DNA of 64,000 nt from Marinicella algicola (lineage in GTDB: Bacteria > Pseudomonadota > Gammaproteobacteria > Xanthomonadales > Marinicellaceae), in assembly GCF_028401385.1 (NCBI RefSeq), contig NZ_JAQOMR010000001.1, positions 4,008,501-4,072,500 of the forward strand, written 5' to 3'. Position 1 is the stretch's first letter, and each line of letters begins with the position of its first letter. A model generated the notes under the pieces. That model searched no databases and was not told the origin of the DNA. It worked only from the letters and a program-made list of their open reading frames with translations. Both the position numbers and the translations under genes were made by a program. Shown piece after piece: positions 19,709 through 29,612 of this stretch.

Positions 19709-21101
19709 ATGACGGAAAAAGCGAACAGGACAACCCGTTTGATCTCAACGACGAGACCTACGGTGCGTCCGATCTTTCGGCGATCCTGCCGAAGTCAGGC
19801 TTTCCTGAAAAGAACGTGCTCCGCGTCTTACCTATGCCGCGATCCATGACGAGTTGCTGCTTGACGGCAATGCCCGGCAGAATCTGGCGACCTTCTGCCA
19901 GACTTGGGAAGAGCCCGAAATCCACAAGTTGATGGACGAGTGCATCGACAAGAACATGATCGACAAGGACGAGTATCCGCAGACGGCCGAAATCGAGGCC
20001 CGTTGCGTGCGGATGCTGGCCGATCTCTGGCACGCGCCGGAAGGTCCGGCGACGGGCACGTCCACCACGGGGTCTTCGGAAGCTGCCATGCTGGGCGGGC
20101 TTGCGCTGAAGCGCCGTTGGGAGGCAAAGCGAAAGGCCGAAGGCAAGCCAACCGACAAACCGAACCTGATCACCGGTCCGGTGCAGATCTGCTGGCACAA
20201 GTTCACCCGCTACTGGGATGTCGAACACCGTGAAATCCCGATGGAGAACGGCCGTCTGCTGATGACACCGGAAGAGGTGCTGAAGCTTTGCGATGAGAAC
20301 ACGATCGGCGTCGTTCCGACCCTTGGTGTGACCTATACCGGTGAATACGAGCCGGTAAAGGCAGTTTCCGATGCGCTGGATGATCTTCAGGCGCGTACGG
20401 GCCTCGATATTCCGATCCATGTGGATGGTGCCAGCGGCGGGTTTCTCGCGCCCTTCTGTGCGCCGGAGCTGGAGTGGGATTTCAGTCTGCCGCGGGTGAA
20501 ATCGATCAATGCTTCCGGACACAAGTTCGGTCTGTCGCCGCTCGGCGTCGGCTGGGTGTTGTGGCGCGAGGAGCAGGACCTTCCCGAACAGATGGTGTTC
20601 TGGGTCAATTATCTCGGCGGTAATATGCGCGATATCGCGCTCAACTTCTCGCGCCCGGGCGGGCAGATCATCTGCCAGTACTACAATTTCCTGCGCCTCG
20701 GCCGCCAGGGCTACCAAAAGGTTCATGGAGCCTGCTACCGCAGCGCTGCCTATCTGGCGCAAGAGCTGGAAAAGACCGGTCTTTTCGACATCGTCTTTGA
20801 CGGCGACATGGCAAAGGGCATTCCGGCGGTGTCATGGAAACTGAAGGAAGGAATTGCGACCAATTACACGCTGTTCGACCTTGCCGACCGGTTGCGCGCG
20901 CGCGGCTGGCAGGTTCCGGCCTATACGCTGCCGGCCAATTGCGGTGATCAGGCGATCCAGCGCATTCTGGTGAGAAACGGTGTTTCGATTGATCTCTGCT
21001 CGCTGCTGATCGACGACATGAAGGCGGCGATCGATTATTTCAAGGCGCATCCGATCGTGAAGCCGCTGACAGAAGACGAGGCTTCCGGCTTCCACCACTG
21101 A
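19709..21101 (+). CDS. gadB: Glutamate decarboxylase, PLP-dependent (two one-base undercalls at the 5' end)
   Basis: About 465 residues, the normal GadA/GadB length. It converts glutamate to GABA and CO2 while consuming a cytosolic proton (acid resistance). PLP-lysine motif [14 protein letters not shown] at about residue 270, HVDGASGGF before it, and the [14 protein letters not shown] cofactor loop are all present. ATG 19709 follows GGGAGAAGAAGG. Using it needs one added A at 19716-19720 ([15 protein letters not shown]) and another at 19808-19811 ([15 protein letters not shown]). No gadC antiporter is next to it. A hairpin terminator follows at 21131. Confidence 0.9.
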
Positions 21102-21130
21102 ATTGGGCAGATTTTAATTGCATGGCTTAT

Positions 21131-21160
21131 AACGCCGCGTCTTTCGGGACGCGGCGTTTT
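21131..21160 (+). terminator. Rho-independent terminator after gadB
   Basis: An 11-bp perfect stem AACGCCGCGTC / GACGCGGCGTT (21131-21141 and 21148-21158) with loop TTTCGG is followed by TTTT. It stands 30 bases past the gad stop and just before the convergent choloylglycine hydrolase stop, and could serve both strands. Confidence 0.85.
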
Positions 21161-21173
21161 CGTTCTGTGGTGC

Positions 21174-22271
21174 TCAGTGCGCCAGCAACACCTTTTCGGC
21201 ATCGGTGCTGCCCTGATTGAAGGCTTCGAGCGGGACGACTTTGGGCCCGGTGGCCCCGGCCTTCAGCGTGGCAAGATCGAAGGATACATAGCCGAGGCTG
21301 TTATAGGTGCGCAGCATCAATTTTCCGCGTTCCAGGTCGATCAGCGTGATCCAGGAGGTGTATTCGGTAATGAACTCCGGCTTTTGCGCCGGCTGCTGGC
21401 CGGTCAGCTTCGTGGCCGATTCCGTCAGCGCGCTTGCCTTGGCGCTGGAGTAGACCGAGGCGCCCTTGGGCCGGTCGAACTTGTTCATCACATGGCCAAG
21501 CTGGCGGAGCGACGCCTCGGAACCGTCCGTCTTTTCACTGAACTGAGCGTAATAGACTGCCCGCACGAAACGGTCGACGGCAGTGTCGGAGCCAGGCAGC
21601 GTCACTGTGGCGATGCCGGAATCGGGCTGGATGAAATCCTGACCCAGGAAGGTCGCGCCTGAACGGTCGACATTGTTGAGGTGGGTATAATTGTTGAGAT
21701 TGGTCACGTGCCAGTCAAAACGCGGGCTGTTGGTCATCACTCCCAGAGGATTGTCGAAGATATGGCGCTCACCATCGAAGAATTCGATGACGATCGAGGC
21801 GCCGCTCTTGTCGTGAACCGTATAATGGAACGGCGGAACGACACCGCCGAGCGCTTCAAGTGGATCGACCAGCACGGTCTGCTTTTCCAGCGCCTGTTTC
21901 ACTTCCGCCACGGTTGAAAACTGTGCCAGCATCCATGCGCCGAGGTCGATCGCGGAAAGTGCGGGCACGTCCTGCGCTTCGGTGTCATCCGGGCCATGCG
22001 TGTCGGCAAAGGCGAGCAGCGAGAAATTGAGCCCGGCCTCGTTCAGGCCCTCGACCACTTTCAAATCCTTGACGCTGCCATTGGGAACTACGACGCCGAA
22101 AATGTCATAGCGGCTTTCATAGTTCAGCGGTGCGTGACCGCCTGCCTTCGATGAAAGCGGCGTGCCCTTGGGCAGGAAAGCGGCCAGATAGGGCAGTTCA
22201 ACTGGAAGCTCCAGCGTTCTTCCTGCGTAAACGGAGCCGGAAAGATCAGTGTAGAGAAGGGACGTGCACAT
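21174..22271 (-). CDS. Choloylglycine hydrolase/penicillin V acylase family Ntn-hydrolase
   Basis: 365 residues beginning MCTSLLY, so removal of Met exposes Cys2, the N-terminal nucleophile of this family. ATG 22271 is chosen for that reason. Other family blocks: GRTLELPVELP near residue 18 (conserved Arg), GLNEAGLNFSLLAF, and MTNSPRFDWHVTNLNNY with the oxyanion Asn. Enzymes of this group cut linear amides such as conjugated bile salts, penicillin V or acyl-homoserine lactones. No signal peptide is present. It is convergent with gad; a functional link is not shown. Confidence 0.88.
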   Translation of the reverse strand: MCTSLLYTDLSGSVYAGRTLELPVELPYLAAFLPKGTPLSSKAGGHAPLNYESRYDIFGVVVPNGSVKDLKVVEGLNEAGLNFSLLAFADTHGPDDTEAQDVPALSAIDLGAWMLAQFSTVAEVKQALEKQTVLVDPLEALGGVVPPFHYTVHDKSGASIVIEFFDGERHIFDNPLGVMTNSPRFDWHVTNLNNYTHLNNVDRSGATFLGQDFIQPDSGIATVTLPGSDTAVDRFVRAVYYAQFSEKTDGSEASLRQLGHVMNKFDRPKGASVYSSAKASALTESATKLTGQQPAQKPEFITEYTSWITLIDLERGKLMLRTYNSLGYVSFDLATLKAGATGPKVVPLEAFNQGSTDAEKVLLAH

Positions 22272-22530
22272 GGATGACCTCGCTGGTACTAATTGCTTGA
22301 GCGGCAGGGTATTGTGGGGCTTAAAGGTGCGCAAGTCTTGAAGACTTCCCAATTCATAGCGAAGCGTCTACGTTTCCGGTTTTGCCGACAGACAGACTCG
22401 CGTTGGCGCGGGTCGCGGGTTCGCTTCAGGAGGAAACCAGAATGACGGCCTATGAGATCAAACCGGATTTTCTGATTGAAGACGAGCAATCTCTGAGGGA
22501 TCTGTTTCCGCCGGTCAGCGGGTTGGCCGA

Positions 22531-22538
22531 AAAGAAGT
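22531..22538. repeat. Target-site duplication, left copy
   Basis: AAAGAAGT directly before the left inverted repeat; identical to 23853-23860. Confidence 0.93.
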
Positions 22539-23852
22539 GGGACTGTCCTGATTTTTGTGCTCTGGCGTGGTAACTGCTCTTTGAGGAGACCCACGTATGA
22601 GCATCGACAAAGAACTCCTGGACCGCCTGATGCAAGGGCGCTCGCCCGGTGACCTTTTCGGCAAGGATGGTATTCTGTCCGAACTGACGAAAGCACTGGC
22701 CGAACGTGCCCTGAGCACCGAGATTGACGTCCATCTCGACGAAGAGCGGGCTGAGGCTGTGCCCGAAGGCCATAACGAGCCGGCAAACCGCCGCAATGGC
22801 AGCAGCAGCAAGACGGTGACCACCGACAGCGGCAAGGTGGTCCTCGACATCCCACGCGACCGCAACGGCACCTTCGATCCGGTGCTGATCGCCAAATACC
22901 AGCGCCGCTTTCCCGATTTCGACCGCAAGATCATCTCGATGTATGCCCGGGGCATGACGACCCGGGAGATCCAGGGGCATATCGAGGAAATCTACGGCGT
23001 GGAGGCGTCCCCGGCCTGATTTCCGCCATCACCGATAGCGTGATGGATGAGGTCACGGCATGGCAGAACCGGCCTCTGGAGCCCTGCTATCCGATCGTCT
23101 TCATGGACGCGATCCGGGTCAATATCCGCAGCGACGGCGCGGTCTCCAACAAGGCGGTGTTCGTGGCGCTGGTGATCCTTCCGGACGGCACGCGCGACGT
23201 GCTGGGCCTGTGGTTCCAGGCCAATGAAGGCGCCAAATTCTGGGCCAGCGTGCTTTCCGATCTGCGCAACCGGGGTGTTCAGGACATTCTGATCGCCGTG
23301 GTCGACGGCCTCAAGGGCTTTCCGCAGGCCATCGAGGCAGCCTTCCCGAGGACGCAGGTTCAGACCTGCATTGTCCATCTCCTGCGCCATTCCATGAATT
23401 TCGCCAGCTACAAGGACCGCAAGGCCGTCGCCAAGGCGCTCAAGACGGTCTACACCGCCGTGAATATCGAGGCGGCGGAAGAAGCGCTGGCAACTTTCGA
23501 GGACAGTGACCTTGCCAGGCGCTATCCGGCGATCGCGCCAAGCTGGCGGCGGGCCTGGAACGAGGTCATCCCGTTTCTCGACTATCCGCCCGAGGTGCGC
23601 AGGCTGATCTACACCACGAATTCCATTGAGGCGCTGAACTCGAAAATCCGGCGCGCCGTCAGAACGCGCGGACACTTCCCGAGCGATGAGGCTGCGGCCA
23701 AGTTGATCTATCTGGCCCTCAATGCTACCTCAACCGAGTGGAAGCGTTCAGTGCGAGAATGGCACGCCGTCAAAAGCCAGCTCGCAATCATGTTCGAAGA
23801 ACGTTTCCTATGTCCTGAAACAACGCCAGGGCACAAAATTCTAGACAGTCTC
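22539..23852 (+). mobile_element. IS256-family insertion sequence, 1314 bp
   Basis: The element is bounded by imperfect 29-bp terminal inverted repeats (24 of 29 identical): 22539-22567 starts GGGACTGTCCTG, and the complement of 23824-23852 starts GAGACTGTCTAG. The 8-bp target duplication AAAGAAGT flanks it at 22531-22538 and 23853-23860. Length, repeats, 8-bp duplication and a DDE transposase of about 407 residues all fit IS256. The duplication is perfect, which suggests a fairly recent insertion. Confidence 0.95.
22597..23818 (+). CDS. IS256-family transposase (DDE; two probable undercalls)
   Basis: ATG 22597 follows TTTGAGGAG. The catalytic triad lies in VFMDAIRVN (Asp), AVVDGLKGF (Asp) and YTTNSIEALNSKIRR (Glu), with CIVHLLRHS between. 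At C4 23009-23012 the frame breaks; one more C gives EASPGLISAITDSV. Near the end the frame as given has no stop inside the element. One added T in GTTTCC (23803-23805) gives FEERFPMS and a stop at 23816-23818, inside the element and before the right repeat, for a normal length of about 407 residues. If the first break is real, the element would be inactive. Confidence 0.88.
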
Positions 23853-23860
23853 AAAGAAGT
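23853..23860. repeat. Target-site duplication, right copy
   Basis: AAAGAAGT directly after the right inverted repeat; identical to 22531-22538. Deleting 22539-23860 rebuilds the PPOX frame. Confidence 0.93.
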
Positions 23861-24407
23861 GCCTGTCCGCACTCGACGGCCATGCTTCAGCCTTCATCGA
23901 ACGCGCGCCCTTTCTATGTCTCGGCACCCAGGGCAGTGATGGCCGGGCCGATGTCAGCCCGCGCGGCGATCCGGCGGGCTTCGTCAAAGTGCTCGATCCG
24001 AAGACATTGGCGATCCCTGATCGGCCCGGCAACAACCGGCTCGACAGCCAGTCAAACATCGTCGCCAATCCGAATGTCGGTCTGCTGTTCATCATTCCGG
24101 GGTTTGACGATACGCTGCGGGTTAATGGCAAGGCGCAGCTGACGCGCGATCCGGCCCTGCTTGACACCATGCGTGTGAAGGACCGCGCGCCCAGTCTGGC
24201 GATTGTGGTCAGCATCAGTGAAGTGTTCATGCACTGCGCCAAGGCCTTCAGGCGCTCGCATCTTTGGAGTCCCGATCATTTTCAGGACCGTTCCGGCTTT
24301 CCCTCGCTGTCAAAGATCATCCTTGACCAGACCACCGGTGCGCCGCAGGACGATGGTGAGATGGAGCGGATCGACGCCGATCTCGAGGACATCTACAAGA
24401 AGACGCT

Positions 24408-25525
24408 TTACTGAGGCGCGCGTGCCGTTGATGTGGCCGGTCGGGTCTTGATGCGCTGACCGGCCTCGTCGAAGAGGTGGACATCGGCGACATCGAAGGT
24501 GACATCAATCGATGTCCCGGTTTTCAGCACATGCTGGCCGGCCAGCACGGCCATCACACGCTCGCCATTGCCTGCCGTGGCATAGATAACGGTTTCTGTG
24601 CCAAGCGCCTCGACAAGGGTGATATCGATGGCGAAACTGCTTTCGCCGTCGCTGGCAAGACGAATATTCTGCGGGCGGACGCCGACCGTCACCTTTGATC
24701 CCGCTGGCGGAAGGTCGCCTTCAACCGGCACATCGATTTCCTCTTCGCCCAGAAGGTTGAGGGTGATGTTGCCTGCTTCAGCCTTTGTAATCGTGGCTGG
24801 CAGGAAATTCATCGCCGGCGATCCGATAAAGCCTGCCACAAAAAGATTTGCCGGCGTGTTGAACAGTTCCAGCGGCGTCCCGATCTGCTCGACAATACCC
24901 TGGCGCAGAACCACGATCCGGTTGGCCAGCGTCATCGCTTCCACCTGGTCATGGGTGACATAGATCATCGTCGTCTTCAGCCGGCCGTGAAGCGCTGAAA
25001 GCTCGGCGCGCATATGGACGCGCAGCTCCGCGTCGAGGTTCGACAGTGGCTCGTCGAACAGGAAAACATCCGGATGGCGCACAATCGCGCGACCGATGGC
25101 AACCCGCTGGCGCTGGCCGCCGGACAGTGCCTTGGGCTTGCGGTCGAGATAGGTTTCCAGCTCCAGCATTCTGGCCGCGTCCATCACGCGGGCTTCGATC
25201 TCGGCCTTGTTCATGCCCGCGAACCTGAGCGCAAAGCCCATATTTTCGCGCACAGTCATGTGCGGATAGAGCGCATAGGTCTGGAACACCATGGCGATGC
25301 CGCGCTTGGCGGGGTCCTCGTCGGTCATGTCCTTGCCGCCGATGGCAAGTGTGCCCGAGGTGATGTCCTCAAGTCCTGCGATCATGCGCAACAAGGTCGA
25401 CTTGCCGCAGCCCGAAGGGCCGACAAACACGACGAATTCCCCGATGTGATATCGAGATCGACGCCCTTGATGACCTCGATCGACCCGAACGACTTGCGGA
25501 TTGCATTCAGCGAAACGTCAGCCAT
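24408..25525 (-). CDS. ugpC: Sugar ABC transporter ATP-binding protein, UgpC/MsmK/MalK family (one-base undercall)
   Basis: About 372 residues. Walker A GPSGCGKST, Q-loop VFQTYALYP, signature LSGGQRQRVAIGRAI, Walker B DVFLFDEPLSNLD and the H-loop VTHDQ are complete. A C-terminal TOBE/MalK regulatory domain follows from about residue 240. The break at plus-strand C4 25439-25442 is cured by one G (DLDITSGEFVVFVGP), giving start ATG 25525. As the last gene of the operon it would energise the two permeases encoded upstream. Confidence 0.92.
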
Positions 25526-25534
25526 GGGAAAACC

Positions 25535-27780
25535 TCAGGAAAGCGTGAAGGTAACGGTCTGGTCGGCAAACGGCCGGCAGCGGACGGAAAGTGTCATCGT
25601 GCCGGTCTTATCGCCAGCCTCGATGTATAGCCCGGCTGTGCCGCCCTTGAAGCTGACGAGATCCGGGCCGACGATCCGGCCGGGGCCTTCAAGCGATAGG
25701 GCGGCAGGATCGTCGAAGAAGGGCAGGATATTGCCCGCCTGATCGAGTGCACGCAGGATCACGCGGACGCAGTCCTTTTCACCGGCCTTCATGTGTGTGT
25801 CGTCGGGCGCGATCTCCAGCATTGTCGGTACAGGATCGGCGCTGAGATTCACCGTTTTTACCGGCTTGCCGTCGACATAGCCGGTGACCTTGCCGTCTTT
25901 CCAGACGCGGCCCCACTCGCCGAACTCTTCCGGTGTGACCGAACGCAGGTCGATGACCACGGGTGGATGCGGCAGGTGCGGATAGGTGGCCCGGTCGGGC
26001 TCGAGCCTGCGCGGCTCCATATCGCCGAAGCTGAACTCGATATAGTCGCAATTGGTGAGAATGATCAGCGGCAGCACCCCGCCGATATTGCGCTCGCCGC
26101 GCGCCCAGAAGGTCACGGGCCTCACCACCACGCCGTTTTCCGGCTCCCCTGCGAGGCGTAGGCGAAGGCTGCAAGCTTCGGTTCGCGGTACATGTCGAGC
26201 ACGCCGTGATAGCAGATGCGGTCGCCCGAGCCGAAATCCTGGTGGGTGTTGTAATCGAACATGCACCAGCCCGTGCCACCGGCAATCGTCGGATCGCCCG
26301 CGATCGCGTTCAGCATCTGCAGATGGCGGGTCACATGTTCGGCCTGGCGCTGCTCCTGATCGAAGCGCTTGGTCGGATACATATGGCCGCAATATTCGGT
26401 GATCATGTAGGGCACGTCATGCGAAAGTCCGGTGACCTTTTTCTGCTCGCGACGGTGGATGCGGGATTGATTGCTGCCCGGCATTTCCTCCATGCCCAGC
26501 ACGAAATCATTCATCGTGTAGACATCTTCCAGCATCTCGCTGTCCTCGATACAGCGCACGCCGCCCGTCGGCCGTGTGCTGTCGAGTTCGTGCGCCAGAC
26601 GGTTGGTCTCGGCATAAAAGTCGTGGTCGTCTGCCGACTCGTTGATCCGTACGCCCCAGATGAAGATCGACGGATGGTTCCAGTCGCGCCTGATCATCCG
26701 CTCGACATTGGCAATCGACTCCTGCTTCCAGCCCTTGTCACCGATATGCTGCCAGCCAGGAATTTCCTCAAACACCAGAAGCCCGATTTCGTCGCAGCGG
26801 TTCAGGAAGTATTTCGACTGCGGATAATGCGAGGTGCGCACCACATTGCAGGCAAGATCGAATTTCAGAATATCCGCATCCTTTTCCTGCCCGCGTTTGC
26901 CCATGGCATATCCCAGATGCGGCCAGCTCTGGTGGCGGTTCAGCCCGCGCAGTTTCAAAGGGCGACCGTTGAGGCGAAAGCCGTCGGTGGCAAAGGCAAC
27001 GGTGCGGAAGCCGAAGCGGGTGGTCACGGTATCGCTGCCGGCTTCCGTCTCGAGTGTCACTGCGAGCGTATAAAGCGCCGGGTCGTCAATGTCCCAGAGT
27101 CGGATGTTTTCAAGCCCGCCCATTTCGAACATCGCGTTCATGCCGGTGACAGTGATCTCGGTCGTGGCAAGGCTATGGCCGTCAGCATCGTAAAGCGTAG
27201 CCTTCAGCGTCGCACCGTCCGCTGCGAGGCCTTTCAGACTGACATCCGCGCGCACACTTTTCTGCGGAGCGAGCGCATCGGGCGTTTCGACCTTGACGTT
27301 TTCGATTGCCGTCGGTGTCGTCACCTTGAGCCAGACGTCGCGGTAGATGCCTGCGAAGGTGAGGTAGTCGATCATATAGCCGAAGGGCGGGATATCCGGG
27401 TTCTCCGAACCGTCGATCTTGACCGTCAGCAGGTTGTCGCCGTCCTTCAGGCGCCCGCTCAGATCAACCTCGAAAGGCGTGTATCCGTCCTTGTGGGCAA
27501 GCAGCTTCTCGCCGTTCAGATAAACTACCGTATCCGCCATTACCGCATCGAAAACGAGGGTAATGGCCTTACCTTGAAAGGCGGGGTCATTGGCGATGAC
27601 CTTCTGATAGGTGAAGGGCTTCTGGTAGCTGTTTTCGTCGAAATAGTTGAAGGGCAGTTCAACGGCCGTGTGGGGCAGCATCACCGCCTCGCCATCCTGA
27701 AGCGCCCGCGCATAGCTTTCCTCAAAGCCTTCCGTGAAGAACCAGCCGGTGTTGAATTTATCGAGTTTGCGCATCGTCAT
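25535..27780 (-). CDS. Glycoside hydrolase family 2 beta-glycosidase (beta-galactosidase-like; one-base undercall)
   Basis: About 748 residues: an N-terminal sugar-binding sandwich (EVDLSGRLKDGDNLLTVKIDG), an immunoglobulin-like middle, and a TIM barrel from about residue 280 (LRGLNRHQSWPHLG). The acid/base Glu is in the WGVRINESADDHD region, where typical GH2 enzymes have an N-E pair, and the nucleophile Glu is in MITEYCGHMYP. The break at plus-strand C4 26146-26149 is cured by one G (YASQGEPENGVVV). There is no signal peptide, so it cuts an imported oligosaccharide. The gene is 4 bp after the MalG-type permease gene. Confidence 0.88.
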
Positions 27781-27783
27781 GAC

Positions 27784-28607
27784 CTATTTGACCGAGCCAA
27801 GCATGCCCTGGACGAACTGGCGCTGCATGGCGAAGAAAATGAAGAGGGTGGGAAGGGTGGCAAGGATCGTGCCGATCATCACCGTGCCGTAGTCGGGATA
27901 ATAGGCCGATGCCAGCGACGAGACGACGAGGGTGATCGTCTTGGTCTCGTTCGACTGCAGCACGATCAGCGGCCACAAATAGTTGTTCCAGTTGAGCATG
28001 AACACGATGACGAAAGCCGCAGCGTAGGTCGATCGCATCACCGGAAAATAGATATAGAAAAAATCTGCCATTCCTTCAGGCCATCAACCTTGGCGGCGTC
28101 GCGCAGTTCGGACGGAAAAGCCTTGGTGGCCTGCCGGAAATAGAAGATCACGAAGGCCCAGGCGATTGTCGGCAGGATGATTGCGATATGGGTATCGATA
28201 AGCCCGGCCTTTGCCATCAGCATGAACAGCGGGATCATGATCGCGGCAAACGGCACCATCAACGTCAGCAGCACGAGCGTGTAGACCCTGTCGCGAAATT
28301 TCGAGCGGAAGATCTCGAAACCGTAACCGGCAAGCGAGGAAACCAGCAGCGTCAGGAACGTGCCGGCAACCGCGATCTTGACCGAGTTCCACATGATCAG
28401 CGGGACGTCGACCTGGGTGAAAAACATCTTCAGATTGTCGATGAATGCCGCGCCGAAGGAGGCCTTGCCGGTGACGATATCGGCTGTGGTGTTGGTGGCC
28501 GAAATCACCATCCAGATGAAGGGGAAGACGGAGATGAAGGCGGCAAGCCCGAGCGCGCCGTAAAGCAGGGCGCCGGACAGATAGCGTGTGGTGTAGCGCG
28601 GCATCAT
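27784..28607 (-). CDS. Carbohydrate ABC transporter permease, MalG type (one-base undercall)
   Basis: About 274 residues with six predicted membrane segments. The cytoplasmic EAA-type loop ELRDAAKVDGLKEWQIFF contacts the ATPase. The break at plus-strand A6 28058-28063 is cured by one T and joins it to FYIYFPVMRSTY. Start ATG 28607 has GAGGAG 8 bases upstream and overlaps the MalF-type stop. It ends LGSVK as MalG-like permeases often do. Confidence 0.9.
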
Positions 28608-29496
28608 TTGCGCTCCTCGCGGCATAAAATTGCAGGAAGGACAGAATGGCGACAATGACGACGATGACGTAGGAGACCGTCGCGGCGTAGCCGAAATTGG
28701 GCGTGAAGCGGAATGTCAGATTGTAGATATAGAGCGACAGCGTCAGCGTCGAATTCGCCGGTCCGCCAGTGCCTTCGGTCAGGTTGTAGACCTCATCGAA
28801 GAGCTGCAGCGTGCCAATGGTCGAGGTGATGGTGGTGAACAGGATCACCGGTTTCAGCATCGGGATCGTCAGATGCAGAAACTGCCGCCATTTCGGCACA
28901 CCGTCGACGCGGGCGGCCTCGTAGATCGACTTGTCGATGTTCTGCAGTGCGGCCAGATAGAAGATCATATTGTAGCCGGTCCAGCGCCAGGTAATCGCGA
29001 GGATGACCAGAAGCTTGGCCCAGAACGGATCAGTAAACCACGGGATCGGAATATCGATGAGACCGATGCTGAGCAGCGTGGAGTTGACGATGCCGTCGGT
29101 GGCGAACATGCTCTTGAACAGGATCGCATAGGCAACAAGCGACGACACGCAGGGCAGGAAGATCGCGGTGCGGAACAGGCCGCGGAATTTCAGCTTGGGG
29201 CTGTTGAGCGCGCTGGCAAGGATCAGCGCCAGCATGATCATCACCGGCACCTGAATGACGAGGAATGTCAGCGTGTTGGTCAGTGCCTGCAGGAACACCG
29301 GATCGTTGAAAAGTCGCTCGATATTTCCGAAGCCGACGAACTTTATCATCATGCCCCGTCCCGAATAGAACGAAAGCACGAGTGAGCGGATGATCGGATA
29401 GAACATGAATGTGCCGATCAACAGCAGGGCTGGCACAACGAACAGCCAGCCATTCACGTCGTAAAACCGTTTCAGATTGCCGGGTCTCGCATTCAT
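28604..29496 (-). CDS. Carbohydrate ABC transporter permease, MalF type (one-base undercall)
   Basis: About 298 residues with six membrane segments. The EAA loop is IYEAARVDGVPKWRQFLHLTIPMLKP. In the raw sequence the frame runs on into the next gene. One added G near 28613-28616 gives FLQFYAAEERK and a TGA that overlaps the next ATG, the usual arrangement for this pair. The start is taken as ATG 29496 (MNARPGNLKRFYD). A GTG further upstream is possible. Confidence 0.86.
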
Positions 29497-29541
29497 GTCC
29501 GCATCTCGCCCCACAAGTCTTCAGAAAAATGGCCAAATCGT

Positions 29542-29598
29542 CCGGCGGGCTGTCGGCCCGCCGGAAAAACCGGCAATAGCGGGCATCAAACGCCCGCT
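29542..29598. promoter_or_regulatory. Two intergenic stem-loops between binding-protein and permease genes
   Basis: CCGGCGGGC / GCCCGCCGG (29542-29550 and 29556-29564) is a 9-bp perfect stem. AGCGGGC / GCCCGCT (29578-29584 and 29592-29598) is a 7-bp perfect stem. Neither is followed by a T run in the operon's direction. Hairpins at this point commonly stabilise the mRNA of the binding protein and reduce permease expression, as at malE-malF. Confidence 0.65.
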
Positions 29599-29612
29599 AA
29601 CGCGCTCGGCTG

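Larger units (their letters stand above)
22442..24414 (+). pseudogene. PPOX-class FMN-binding (pyridoxamine 5'-phosphate oxidase family) gene interrupted by IS256-family element
   Basis: The 5' part (22442-22538, after GGAGGAAACC) encodes MTAYEIKPDFLIEDEQSL up to AEKK. The 3' part (23861-24414) continues CLSALDGHASAFIERAPF and ends KKTLY. Removing the element and one copy of the 8-bp duplication restores one frame of 216 codons with no other change. FLCLGTQGSDGRADVSPRGD and NVGLLFIIPG are typical of the flavin-reductase-like split barrel. The insertion after codon 32 should abolish the product. The last 7 bases overlap the convergent ABC ATPase gene. Confidence 0.92.

Noticed and set aside
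19654..19932. gad starting at TTG 19654
   Set aside because: No ribosome site and an unusual N-terminus; ATG 19709 has GGGAGAAGAAGG and gives the normal length once the A runs are corrected.
22597..23818. Programmed frameshifting in the transposase
   Set aside because: IS256 elements usually have one continuous transposase frame; the break is at a C4 run like the errors elsewhere in the window.
26206..28143. 645-codon open frame on the plus strand opposite the GH2 and permease genes
   Set aside because: It mirrors real genes with clear motifs on the minus strand; long antisense frames are common in GC-rich DNA and this one has no domain.
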